DNA from: Antennarius striatus
Taxonomy: Eukaryota > Chordata > Actinopteri > Lophiiformes > Antennariidae
Reading direction: 5' to 3'
DNA length: 64,000 nucleotides
Assembly: GCF_040054535.1 (NCBI RefSeq)
Contig: NC_090779.1
Location: 24,172,501-24,236,500 of the forward strand
Shown here: piece by piece, positions 24,221 to 37,162 of the stretch
How the letters are laid out: each line of letters starts with the position of its first letter
Numbering within the stretch: position 1 is the first letter of the stretch
Position numbers and translations under genes: made by a program
The notes under the pieces: generated by a model
Told to the model about the DNA's origin: nothing
Seen by the model: only the letters and a program-made list of their open reading frames with translations
The model's database searches: none

Positions 24221-27200
24221 TAGGGTAGTTCTCTGGGGACCATACACAGAGCAGTGGAACTTCATTCTAAAGGCAGCTGTTAAAAGCATTTCCACTAAGA
24301 CTGGGGGGCTTATGAGTGAGAGTGTGTGTCTGTCATGTGATTTAAGTGTGTATGTGTGTGTGTGTGTTTTCAATCTACTCCCAGGAAGCAGTGGAGTGAG
24401 AGAAATTGGGGAATAGGGAGAGAGTAGCATTATTGACTTCCTGTTTTGGTATTGACTCGTGCCAAATGGACACATCTGACGTGAAGCAGAGCTGCTTGGA
24501 AAGAGCAGTTCCTATAATTGTAAATAGATTAGCATAGCATCCGTCATCATCAGGGGCCCAGATCAACCCTCCTCCTACCGGAGCAATAAAGAGAAGCATT
24601 AGCCCCGTTAGCGGGATGGAGGCGTTGTCATGGCGCTGTAAAGACACCCCCCTTTCCCCCCAACATGTCTCATTAATGGAGCTCTTAATAAAAGGCTTTC
24701 CACGAGAGTCAGCCTCTAGAACATAAGATTTTTTTTCTCCAACATGATTGCCCAACTGCACCATGGGTAGTTCTGTATGTTCCCATCAGAAAATCCATTG
24801 TGACATCATTGTTTTTAAAGCAAATGTGTTGAATTTCACTGCTTCTAGCTGGTTATAAGGCCTTTGTTTGGGTTTGTTGTTGTTGGTTAGTCAAAGACAG
24901 TGATTTATGGTCTAGATTTGAAGATGACCCAGAGACAACCGATGGTCCTTCAGCACTGGTTTGCGCTGCATTGGTTTCAGCGCTGTGGTGTTGCGTCGTG
25001 TTGAGCAGAGCTACTCATCAGGAGACGGTTCTGGTCGGCTGCAGGGATCTACTGCACCAACGCTGGAAGCAGTTGCTGCATAATAAGTCTGAATGGGATC
25101 ATGTGGGATGGAGGTGGTGGAGTCTCCAGCATGGACAAAGGCATTCGAGAGACAATCCTTTGATTAGCTGTGTCAAATTATTAATCGATTTAGAATTCTC
25201 ATGAAGTAGCTATCAGGAATTATTTGTCTCGCCACATAAAGCTTAAATATATTACCATTAATCTTGTTTAGCTAGCAGTTCAGTGCCAAAATTCCAAACA
25301 TTGGCAGTTCCAGATTCTAATATTAGTGACTTTCCTTGAATATTTTTAGAATTTTTGGACTTTGGAAAACACCAGTTTGTGAGATTGTACGGGATGATCA
25401 CTGTTTTGATTTTTTATCTTAAAAAAATGAGTAATAATATCCGGGATTTAGCCTCCGTCTCCTCCTCGTAGCAGTTTTCCTGTTATCCGGTTCTAACAGT
25501 GAATTCTCTGAAGTAGGGTCGGTGTCTACAGGCTTTGGTCCTGATTTTTTAGGCTTTTTGGCAATAACAGAAAAAGAAAACCCAACCAATTCATCCACTA
25601 ACACACAGCGTAACATGTTCCTACCACAGTGAACCAAATCAGTTAGTTATAGGCAGTCATTGGCAGCATGAAGAACCCCTGACAACAAACAGGATTGTCA
25701 TAAACTTATTCAATAATAGTTTAATTTGTTCTTTGACTGAGCTCATAAGTCAAACAGGATTTAACTTTAAAGTAACTAAAATCATTTTAATCTGTTCCAG
25801 CTTCTTAAAAAAAAGCCCCAAACTCTAAATTGTGAGAAAAAAAAATCATTTTATCAACCAATAGATATGCAGACTTGACCCGTGTATAATTAATTATATT
25901 TGTTACGTAAACAATGATAAACTATGAAAAACGCAAAAGTCAGGAGAACACACGAGCTACGTCTTTACTCCACCAAAAGAATGAGATCCGGTCTCACTAA
26001 TGTTGTATCCATCCGCCAACACGTGGTAAAGAACGAGATCTGGTCTCAGCTGATGTTGTATCCATCCACTAACTAGCGGTGGTGTCCTGAAACACAGCTC
26101 ATATCTCAAATAGTTTGTATGTGGAGCAGCTCGTATCTCGAGGTCCTACTGCATGTCCTAAATACTAATTGTGTACTCGCGCCAACCTCTTTAGTATATT
26201 TACATTTAAACGAGACTCTATGAGCCAGAATTAAGTGTTTTAAAATGTGTTATTATGAACTCTCCTTGCATATCAGAGCTGGAGCAAGTCAAACAAATAT
26301 TTATGCATCCTCTAGGATTTGAAACAAGTCACTCCTCCGCATCGTGTCTTCCAATGCAGTCTTGTGTGCTATCATGAAAACAAACCCGTTCATCCTCAAA
26401 TTCCATTCTAGCGGATATGGCCCCTAATGCAGAAAAACCAAACAAGACTGGCTTCTCCAGGAACAGAGGGTCACTGCCTGGGCTTGGCAGGCTCTCCTTA
26501 AAAGGCTAAGGGAGAAAGAGCAGCTGTCAGACCATTGAAATGTTGGAAACCCGAGTGTACCTGACAAAATCTGACAGGAAGTTGTCTTTGGCTAACGTGG
26601 AGGATTAATGCTTCACGGTGCAACAACAAAGAGCAGACAGCCCACACTCGTTGGAACTTTGTTTTGTGTTCAAGAGCTGATTGTTCATTGGGTGAAGTTC
26701 AGAACAAAATAGTTATCAGGGTACTTGATTTTAATTTCACTGAAGTTTTAAAAAGGGAAACGGAATGAGTTTATCTCCCTTTTATTCATCTTGCTTATTC
26801 AGCTGATGGATTCATTTGAGCCACATCAATTGTAGTTTGAAGTTTGTGAGCTTTTTTTTACTCTGGAAAAGCAAAACGACTAACAGTACATCTACACTAA
26901 CATCTGGACTTTGTGAAGCTGCACAATTGGTATCCATTTGTAGGCCAAATAAACCTCCCTTGGGGGTGAAGGGGCCAGAAATTAAAGATCTTAAGCACGA
27001 TCTTAATTCACGACTCCTTTTTGGCCAGATTACCTACCCCTCCCTAGATGACACCTAGGAAAGAAAGTCGGGACTGCTGATGCATAGTGTTGCAACTGTC
27101 TGCATTGGTTTGCCCCGTCAGGTGCAATCATCCCTCATCTCTTGCATGTTAAGGCGTTCGAGCCGGGCAGAAGCTGCAGGCCCTTCTGTTTGTGAAAGCC

Positions 27201-30016
27201 CTGGCTTTCCTGGGGGGGGGGACAGTGGCATCCTGTCTTCAGGCTCGCTGCTCCTCAGTAATCGTTTTGTATTCCTCAAGAGCCGTGGTCTCCCAGAACT
27301 TGACTTCCTGTCTCCCATGCATGCCCCTCCGCCGCTTGGCTTCGCCAGAGAAGCGAAACCCTGTGTTTTGAGCGTGGGCTTTCACTGCCTCCTCTGTCAC
27401 CTTTAAACGATTCACTGGGGAGGGTATAATCAGAGCAGAGTGGACAGGAAGCCCCCCCCACCCCCACCCCAAAGACTGCAAGTTATGTGCATAAGTTACT
27501 CTACAAAATTAATGCAAGGCTTCTATAATAAACGTGTGGTATGAATTGGATCAGTACCGACTGGGTCCAACCTGCAACTTGGCCCCACTGGTTCATTCTG
27601 AACACGTTCATTTTGGTTTCGCCCACAGCCGGTGGCTTTTTTGTGACAGAAAAACCTGAAATCATACTATGGACTGAACTTTAGTGGTTAGAAAATGGGT
27701 CAAGTTAGTTAAAACTAGTAGCTAAGTAGTTCCTGAGGTGGCGGAGACCAAACTAGAGCAACAAAAAAAACCAAGATTGAATATTAGCTCTCTTTCAGGG
27801 ATGAGAATTTTTCACTTTTGTTGTTTCTGTGACACATTTAAATCTGAGGACATTCATTCATTCATTTTGTGTCTGATGCAGGAGTTAAAATTTTTTATGA
27901 TCTGTCTGCATTGTTTTCTTCTATGTCCGTTACTGCAAACACAATAGTCGCACCACCAAACCCGGATCAAAATGTACTAAAGCTGTAGTGTCGGACTGTA
28001 AAATTTTTTTTTTTTTTTAAACATTTCCAGAAATGTGTTTTTGTGAAGTTTTGTTCCGTACAAAGTTTGAACAGGAAGTGCCTGTCGTGTTATTTCCTGT
28101 TTTAAAAAAAAAAACCTGTTAGTGTATATTTTTCTTACTTGGAGCTGAAGGTGACAACCGCAGCACCTTATCTCTGGTCACGTAGCATCAACGTAATTAA
28201 TATTTCTCTAGTAAATTGTGTGAAAATAATAAATTCTTCTTGTAAAACCTTTGATAAAACTCTCAGAAACAGTAAAAATGTGATATTATTTCAGTCCTAC
28301 TGAGACTTCATGTCAATCTAACTAGAAAAGCACCAAGAGTCTTGTTGACCTTGCAGGCTGTTTAAGTGAATTGAACAGCTTGTAATCACCAGGACGATAA
28401 CATCAGTCTTCATGTTTTCCACTTCGCTCTTCTGAAGCTCTTTCCTGTTGGCAGCATCCAGATTTCAGTTTCAGAGTTTTCTCTTGCTGTTCTTTTTATC
28501 TCAACAATTCACTGGAATTTTTAGTCACTTAATGGCTTCCATGAAGTGGCAAAAACTTCCTTTAAATAGCTGTGGTCAACTAAGGAGGAGAACCAACATA
28601 GTGGAGGAGCTACTTCTATGACCTGTGGTTTTGTTTGGCTGCACAAATTACACTTCACACATTTTATTTTGTACATCCCCGTTTATATGCTTTGCGCAAA
28701 CACACTCGCGGCGCTGCTTTCATCCTGCAAACTGTACAACCACACAAGAAACACTATCATCGACATCTCACCAGGCCGTAAAGTTGTCAGATATTCCGCG
28801 AGGCGCTTCCTCTGAGGAAGCATCGAGCTTAAGGCCCAGTTTCACTTCCTCCCGTCTTGACCCTGTAATTACAGGAGTACAAAATGTGTGAGTGCATCTG
28901 TGTCTCTTTCAGGCTACCAGACAGTTTTTGGAGGAAATCAACAAGTGGACCAGTCAGCATGGAGTATCGCCATTGTCCAGGGATTTGGCCGTCAAGTTCC
29001 TCATGGCTCGCAAGTTTGATGTCCTCCGAGCCATCGAGCTTTTCCACAGCTACAGGGTAAGAAAAGCCTTGTCATGTTAGCATTCTGCTAAACAGCAGTT
29101 AACCAAGGATTTCTTACCTATGAACTGCACATCTGATCCATTCGGAGTGCAATTTCATTGTCAAGTTGGGTTGTTTTTGGGGTCATTTATGTCTCGGACG
29201 TAAATAATTTGGTCCATTTTCAACCGTGTGTTGTCAAATTCCAAATGTTATCCGAAGTTGGGGCTTTCACAAATACAATCTGCTTCTCACAAGGTTTAGG
29301 TTTCATTTGAAACTTTTTGAAACCATTTTGGCCACAATGACTTTCTAGGCAATCAGAGCCCTTCGGCTCCAGGCTAGCAGTTAGCCATCAGACGCTGCCG
29401 GTGAGCGTCGGTGGCCCAGTTTTTGCAGCGTTTCCCATGCAGTCTGAAACCACTTGACCCTCATCAGCACTTTCATGGCCTGATTTTTGAGCTGTTGGTG
29501 AGAAAACAGCATCTTATCGGTTGTTCGCCGTACAAAATGATAACAGAAATTACTCCAATCAAATGGCACACAGAAAAATCTGACATTTCAGTCGCCACAA
29601 CTCAAAAAGTTTCACAACATGTCCGTCTGGAATAAAAACTGATTTGAAGTGGATTTCCAAGCACATCCAGTTTTTAAAACTGTCAAATAAAGACTACTGC
29701 CCCCTGCTGGTGCGGATGTCCTTCATTTTGAGCAAAGCTGCAAAAATCTCTGCTGCAGGTTTTTGAAGTTTGGCTTCCGTTTCCCGGTCAGGGTCAGGTT
29801 CTCGTCATACCCGCGTTTGCACCAAATGGCGTCCAAGATCTCTGCAGAGCGCGCCATCGAATGTAGAAATACAAGTTGACCCAGATATTATACCAGACCC
29901 AGAGGTGGGAAAGTAAACGTAGAAATATTCACCACGCCCACAGCGCAGGAACACAAGCCAGTGTCTTCAGAGGCTGAGCAAGAGATGAACAGATGCACCA
30001 AAACCCTGGGGCCGGA

Positions 30017-30068
<52 letters not shown>

Positions 30069-31403
30069 CCAGTGAGCTATGCACCAGGGAGATATTTCAA
30101 GAAGCAGCATGCTCAGCTTCCCAGAGAGTTTGAAGCTTATCACGGAATAAGTGTTCATTGGTCGCTGCAGCGGAGGTCAGGAGGTCAGAGTAAATGAGGA
30201 ACATAACGTTTCAAAGGGAGGGTCCGCCGCGCCGGCATGTAAACCAATATTAAACCCAGCGATGGACGTGAACGGTTCCAACGTATGCATCATAATTCGA
30301 TTAGGAGCTGGAATGTGGTTCATGTGTTCAATTATTTTTGAAGATCTTTTGATGCTTCGGGGGCTCGGGGGCCACTTTATGTCCCTTCTGAGCTCTACGG
30401 ATCTTCCTCCTATTAGTTCTGTTTGTTAAACACCTAGCAGGACCAGGAAGCCTAAGATTACATGCATTCAGTTTATCCAGAGCGCCTAACGGGATATCTG
30501 GATGTCTCCAGGGATGTTTAGAGGCCTCCTTAGAACAAAGATGAGCGTTGGAGGATTCACAAATGGCAGATTGTGATCGACCGCAGCAGAGAAAGGATGT
30601 CTGCTCCCTACTTTTCCCTGAAATAGTCTGTGACCTCTACGATATTATTATCATCAAGACGAAACCTCAGGGGTTGGGCCTCAGGGCCTCGTTCGCTTTA
30701 TGATCCCAACAAACTATTGAGATACTAACAAAGAAGTTCTCCAACGAATGCCAGGGAGTCCAGAGTCGCGTCTCATTTTGTCCCTACATGGTTCTCTGGA
30801 AATTGCAATTCAGGCCAAATTTGAGCACACAAAATGGGATTTATCTGCTTGGATATGCTTCGGTTTATCCGCCGCAGGAAGTAGAAAGTTCCCAGATGTC
30901 TCAGACTCTAATGGCCTGAAGGCTTGGAGATTCTCCCACCTCGTCTGTTGGTGAAGAGACTTCGAGGTTGGGTTGGTTCCTGCAAGGAATAGCTGGTCCT
31001 TCAGGGTGACTTTGAGCAGGATTGTTCTCCACAGCTCATTGAACTGGATGCTGTGTCAGGCTGGTGCAGGTAATTCATCAGAACACAGCATTCAGATGCA
31101 GGGAAGCCAGCAGCTGATTAGACTCTTCATTCAGTTTCTGCACAAATGATTTCATGTCGATCTGTTTTCTGAATGACTGAACCAGTCTGTCTTTAGTGCT
31201 GGGGGGGCTCAGTAATTATTACTGGTTTCCACTGCTGGTGACCATCAGAAACCAGTTTAGGCGTCTACCCATCGATATGAGTCGACCTGCCTGGTGTTAC
31301 ATGACGTGGATTAAAGCTGGTGTTTTTACCTCCGCCTACCACAGTTGGAGGAAGTGATGCAATCACCCGTGTGTTTGTTTGCTTATCAAATGTCAGAAAG
31401 CAT

Positions 31404-31462
<59 letters not shown>

Positions 31463-32497
31463 GGTATGGCTACTATCACAACCAGGTAATCTATGGACAG
31501 AGGCGAGACACGCCCACCGTCAAAGAGATTTAATGTCTCTGAAGAAACGGAGTTAAATCAGGACGAAGCAGATCTACATCTGCCCGTCTGCTCCTCCGGC
31601 GGCGGCGATGATGCAACAGCCGATGATGTCATCCTTCCTTTTTATTTCACATTTCATTGACGCTGGCAGAGGTGTGCAGTTTGACTGCCTTCTGATTCCA
31701 ACTTTTACTCTCATTGATGTCTCTTATTACCAATAAATTATGACATGAAGCGAAAGACTGGGGCTGGGATCAATCAATCAATCGGTTAATCGATCATTCT
31801 GTCCATCCTGTAATGTCATTAAACCCTCGTCCAGATTTTATTTACCAGGTTTATTTTTAACCCTCTCATTCACGTCTACTGTAAAGTAAGCGTCGAACAC
31901 CTCAGTAGAGAGAAGGGAGGTTTTCCAGGTGGGTGGAGGGTGGAAACCTTGAGGAGAGGAATCCTCCTGGCAGGAAAGTCGGGTGTGGAATTCTCCATTG
32001 TTCCCAGAGAGCCGTTACCGTCGCCCCGTCGCCCGGCTTCACCTGCTGCTTCTGTTTTCTTTAGGAAACGCGTCTGAAAGAAGGAATCGTCAGACTTCAG
32101 CCTCAGGAAGAACCTCTGCGCTCAGAGCTGCTCAGCGGGAAGTTCACCGTGTTGGTAAGAGCCTCTAAAAAAACGTCTTAAACTGACACGTCTGATGTCA
32201 TGTGACACAACGTTTAAAGGGTTAACGCAGATGAGACGCTATCTGGAGCGTCAGCCCTCCATGCTGGGTTCAGTTAGATGTTTTTCACGTCTTCATGAAC
32301 ACAGATTCATCATAATCGTCCAGGAAACATCTTGGCATGAGGTCCAGTCAGTAACTTCCAGCTCGCTGTGAATTCTGGGAGAAAGCTCTCCAGGAATTAA
32401 GACCCTTCAGCGGTTCAACGTGCCGCATGGACATCCTGTGCCGGATAAATTTAGCCTTTTGTCAGCTGAATCACAACCGTAAGAGATGCTCCCCTTC

Positions 32498-32531
<34 letters not shown>

Positions 32532-35500
32532 CCCCCTGTGTTTCCTCTCTTCCTCCCCCATTGACGTGCGACATTGGCATTGATGCTGCACATCCTCTGG
32601 CCTGACGTCGGCGTTCTCCAGCCTCAGCAGCAGCTTCATATCCTGTCTGAGGTATTTTTAGCCCCCGTGTCAGAACACGGGCTCGTTTGCTTACAGAGGT
32701 GGTCGGTTCTCCCGGTTCTGCCGACGTCATCGGATTTAACGTGACGTAAAATCGTATCGTGTGTCCGTCGATGGAAGGAAGAAGTTGTTGAAGACCTGCA
32801 GCGTCATTATTGACAGGAATCTTTGCTGCTGCTGATCTTTGGACTTTATCGGGAAGCAGCAGATGCTCCAAAGCGCCCCCCGGTGGCGGGTGTTTGTTCT
32901 TGTCGTTGGATTGAACCAGCCTCAGTTTGCTCATTTCTAAAAACTTTCAGGTCATAGAGTGAAAATGATCTACATTTAATTTCATCCTGTTTTTACTAAC
33001 AGGATTATGCATGAAACGACCCACTTTCAGTTTTGTGAATCCAGATTAAGGAATGGCTCCAGGAATCCAGGAATTTGTCCCACTTTCTTTACAGCGAGGA
33101 ATTTCCTGGCCTTTTTCCAAAAAGCAGAACCAATTTGCTTGTATAACCTGTTAGTCCTCTGTATTCCAGAGCGCGCGGGACCCCTCCGGGGCCTCCATCG
33201 CCCTGTACACGGCCAAGCTTCACCACCCCAACAAGACAGGAAACCATGTGGTGCTTCAGGCCCTCTTCTACCTCCTGGATCGGGCCGTGGAAAGGTGACG
33301 ACTCATTTAAATCGTTCATAGAGTGTTAACCGATCGTCCACTGCAGCATCCGAAACCCCAAAACACGACTCGGCATATTTCAAAGTTGATTAGTTGTAAT
33401 ATCAAATGTAATCGAGTACTTGTTGCTGACTTGCATGCAGAAGTTGGCTGCAGTTTGACCACAGATCATGTTTTCTTACAATTCAGTGACACGTGATTGA
33501 CAAAATGCACTTAGTCATTAGTTTTGCTTTTTATTTGGTGCAACTTTTCGTCCCCCCCTATTTAAAGAGTAACGTACAAACAGAAGAATGAATGACGGAT
33601 TGATTTTGATTTTTAAAAGCACCTCTATTCACAAAAAATAAAATAAAATAATCACATTCACACAAAATCCAAAAGAGATACACAAAAAAAAGGAATTCAC
33701 ATTCAAAAACAATCAATAGTTGGAAAAGAATAAAGTAAACAAAATATAATTGTAATCACACAATGTGGCTTTCCTGAAGTATGAATCAATCAAAAATTGC
33801 TGAACGCTCTAAAAAGACATTTTGAAAAAAAAAGAAAAAAAAAATGTTGAAATTTAATTTACTTGGAGATTATTACATGCAGTATCTCATTATTCTGGAT
33901 TATTATTCAGACGATGGACAGAGACGCTAAACGTGGACGTGTTTGTTTGTTTGCAGCTTCGAGACCCAGAGGAATGGTTTGGTGTTCATCTACGACATGG
34001 CCGGTTCCAACTACACCAACTTTGAGCTGGACCTGAGCAAGAAGATCCTCAATCTGCTCAAGGTTGGACAAACACGTCTGCATCTTTTTTATTTTCCCAG
34101 AGATACTAACAGGAAACGCATCAGATGCCATTTATGAGAATGACTCCGTCTTTCTGGGATGTTCCTCCATCCTTACCGTTGAATCACGTCCTCCATCCTG
34201 TGAAGAAGCAGACTGATTAAAACTGAAGCTGCGTCTTTCAGGAAGTTACCTCCCATTGATTCGGTAAAATGAATGAGTCAGCGAATGAGATGACAAGCGT
34301 TCAGATGATTTAATCCATACGCCGCGGCTCCATAATACTCCAGAGTGGGGCTAATTTTGTCAGGTACCTACATCTAAATGATTTGTTCTTTGAAGGGTCC
34401 GGCGGTACGTCATGAGGAGTCAATAAGACGGACGCATTAGCATCTCTTCCTTTCAGAGAATAACTAGAACATAAAGTAGAGGAAGCAGAATAAAATACGA
34501 GTGTCTTTTAAGAAATAAAAGGAGTGAATGCATTACCCCCGTCAGGATCTGAGGTTAAAGTGTTTCAATTATTGAAAACTCAACAAACTGGCGTGACGGA
34601 TGGTTTCAGAGATGGGTGAAGGAAATCGATGTCATCTGTTCTGGTGGTGTAAATTTCACTTTATTTACAGTCGTGCTCTCGTCTCTCCACCAGGGGGCGT
34701 TCCCTGCCAGGCTGAAGAAGGTGCTGATAGTGGGGGCTCCTGTTTGGTTCCGGGTGCCCTACAATCTGCTCAGCCTGCTGCTCAAGGAGAAGCTGAGGGA
34801 GAGGGTCAGTAGAGGAGCTCTTCTTCTGGTGCCACGTTAACATATCTGATATCTAAACGTCTTGGTTTTCCCCCGCTCCAGGTTCAGATGGTGAAAATGG
34901 CCGAGCTGCGCCAACACCTCCCCAGAGACTGCCTCCCCCAGCACCTGGGCGGCCTCCTGCCTCTGGACGCGTTCAGCTGGAACCAGCAGCTGCTGGCGGG
35001 ACAGAACGGCCGGGTGGACCCGGTGGACGAGCTGGTGGGGATCCCGCTGGAGGACGGCTCCATCCACGTCCCGGGACCGGAGTCCATGCGGCCGCAGGAG
35101 CTGCTGACGCACCTGGGGAGGCTGCAGCGCTCCGGCATCCACCAGGAGTACGAGGAGCTCCGCAAAGAACCGCCGCCTGGAACTTTTCACTGCGCACAGT
35201 CAGTTCACAGCAGCGTCCCACACAAACACCGCCTGCAGACGTTTGGTAGCAAGACTTTTTGGCTCATTGTGAAGTTTGTGTGTGCAGGTCGGTCTACAAC
35301 CAGGACAAGAATCGCTATGCAGATGTGTTGTGTCTTGATCAAACTAGAGTTCGTTTGAAACCCAGAAGGAATGAGGTGAGCGCCTTTTTGAAATATGTTT
35401 CATTCTTACCAGAGGAAAAAGAAAAAGTCCGTGTTTGAGAAGATTTATTTCCATCTCTGTAACCACGTTTTTGTTGCCACAGCGATCCGACTACATCAAT

Positions 35501-37162
35501 GCCAGCTTCATGGACGGCTACAAACAGAGGAGTGCATACATTGGGACTCAAGGTATGACGTCACATCATTTTAAAGCCCCCTGATTACTTTTTTTGTTCA
35601 TAATTTGGTAATTAAATGGATTTTTTAACCAGAAAATCAGATTTTTAAACGAGAGGGAGGAAAAAAATGAGACAAGTCTGTTCCGCGCTAGAAAGCTCGT
35701 AAAAACTGAAGCATTCATGCAGATTCTGAAGAAAAAAAGTTTGACAGTCGTTACGCAACCATCTCCACACCGCATTTAGAGAGTTGGGGGAAGTTTCTTA
35801 ATTTGGAAAGCTTTTCTAGAACTTCCAGGAAAACTGTTGCAGAATTTTCCTAGACAAATGCAAGCGAGGAATTTGCTTTAAAATTGGGAGGAAAAAAAAT
35901 CAATATTTCTGTCCCAGATCTTTAGGAGTTTTCCCAGGGAGGCACAGAAACATTTAGTTGACTGTAATGTCCTCTGAACCTGTCGTTGAACTGTGTAGGA
36001 CCGCTGGAGAACACCTACGGTGATTTCTGGAGGATGGTCTGGGAACAAAACGTGCTCGTCATCGTCATGACAACCAGGTAATTCCATTCGATCGTTCAGG
36101 ACGGAGACTGAGGACGGTCAGGGCTTCAGTGGACGTTTGGTTTTCTGTGCTGCAGGACGGATGAGGGCAGTCGGAGGAAGTGTGGGCAGTACTGGCCTCT
36201 GGAGGAGGGGGGGCAGGAGGTCTACGGTCACATGGCGGTGGTCAACCAGAGGGTCGATCACCACACCCACTACAACCACACCACCCTCGAACTGCACAAC
36301 ACCGAGGTAGGGATCACGGATCGATGTTCGCGCCTTCACAGGAAGCCAGCAGAGGCGACAGGAAGTAGGAGTTCCACATGTGGACAGATTTCTTAGGTGT
36401 TTACAGCTGTGACGTGTTGGCTGCTGGAAAATGAGGTTACGGTTATTTAAACGTAATATTGAGTTGTCTGATTGTGAACTTCCTGTTTGGTGTCACGGTG
36501 AAGGGGAGGGGCTGAGTTATGTGTCTCGTGCTGCGAACTCGTTCATTCAAGAATATACCGCCGTCTGCCCATTGATCAGTGAAAGGTGTGTGTGTGTGTG
36601 TGTGTTTTTATGCAGAGTCAAAAATACTTTTGAATTTAACCGACTTGAAAATGAATCTTGCAGACGTGCGAGCAGAGACACGTGAGTCACTTCCAGTACC
36701 TCAGCTGGCCCGACTACGGCGTTCCCACCTCCGCTGTGACTCTGATCGACTTCCTGGGAGCTGTGAAGAGGCAGCAGAGGAAGATGGTGAAGGCTCTGGG
36801 ACTCCAGTGGGCGGGTCATCCACAGGGACCCCCGATGGTCGTCCACTGCAGCGCCGGCATCGGGAGAACAGGTACGGCTATTGTAAAAGGCACCGTTGCT
36901 GTTGATGCTAACAGAATGGGTGACGTAGCGTCGATTTTAAAGATGGACGTCCGTTCCCCTGTCGTCTGCAGGTACCTTCTGCGCTTTGGACATCTGCCTG
37001 TCGCAGCTGCAGGACGTGGGCTCCCTCAACGTGTGCCAGACGGTGCGACGCATGAGGTCGCAGAGGGCCTTCAGCATTCAAACGCCGGACCAGTACTACT
37101 TCTGCTACAATGCCATCTTAGAGCACGCCCAGAGGCAAGGCCTGCTCCCATCCAATCAGTGA
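22665..37162 (+). CDS. PTPN9: Tyrosine phosphatase non-receptor type 9 (PTP-MEG2), 570 aa
   Basis: Cytoplasmic phosphatase on secretory vesicles; its Sec14-like domain binds phosphoinositides. Coding exons: 22665-22697, 28913-29056, 32065-32154, 33170-33294, 33957-34062, 34694-34804, 34882-35198, 35288-35375, 35483-35552, 35999-36077, 36156-36306, 36664-36871, 36972-37162. Residues 1-60 hold the CRAL-TRIO N-terminal helices ([18 protein letters not shown]) and about 75-235 the lipid-binding core ([14 protein letters not shown]). The phosphatase domain has KNRY at 316-319, the WPD loop Asp455, the signature [11 protein letters not shown] with Cys500 and Arg506, and a Q-loop near [10 protein letters not shown]; all catalytic residues are present. 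An in-frame TAA 24 nt upstream supports the ATG. The N-terminus is shorter than human (570 against 593 residues) and the loop before [15 protein letters not shown] diverges. Intact gene, 13 exons. Confidence 0.96.
22698..28912 (+). other. PTPN9: PTPN9 intron 1
   Basis: A 6.2-kb intron between the 11-codon first exon and the first CRAL-TRIO exon, by far the largest in the gene. It contains a (GT)n run at 24189-24219 and little recognisable transposon sequence. The part from about 26.27 to 27.48 kb has few simple repeats and a coding-like antisense stretch (separate entry). Intron regulatory elements are likely but not demonstrated. Confidence 0.7.
27239..27414 (-). other. Antisense coding-like stretch in PTPN9 intron 1, unidentified
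   Basis: On the minus strand a polypyrimidine tract ending in CCCTCCCCAG at 27415-27416 is followed by about 57 open codons and a TGA. The peptide is charged and non-repetitive (it includes [17 protein letters not shown] and [15 protein letters not shown]), unlike most random frames here. I do not recognise it. It could be the last exon of a nested gene, a decayed gene fragment or a chance frame in a conserved element. No partner exon was identified. Confidence 0.3.
29694..29713 (-). promoter_or_regulatory. CTCF-like motif in PTPN9 intron 2
   Basis: Read on the minus strand this is GCACCAGCAGGGGGCAGTAG, a very good match to the remembered CTCF core. Its orientation is opposite to the motifs at 13.76 and 22.17 kb. 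Confidence 0.5.
30017..30065 (+). repeat. (CA)n microsatellite
   Basis: About 24 perfect CA units in PTPN9 intron 2. Confidence 0.96.
31409..31460 (+). repeat. (GT)n microsatellite
   Basis: About 26 perfect GT units in PTPN9 intron 2, roughly 600 nt before exon 3. Confidence 0.96.
32501..32529 (+). repeat. (CA)n microsatellite
   Basis: About 14 CA units in PTPN9 intron 3; the antisense frames across it are repeat artefacts. Confidence 0.95.

Larger units (their letters stand above)
29057..32064 (+). other. PTPN9: PTPN9 intron 2
   Basis: A 3-kb intron with two large dinucleotide repeats, (CA)n at 30017-30065 and (GT)n at 31409-31460, and a reverse-oriented CTCF-like motif at 29694-29713. 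Open frames inside are explained by the repeats. No gene is seen. Confidence 0.75.
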
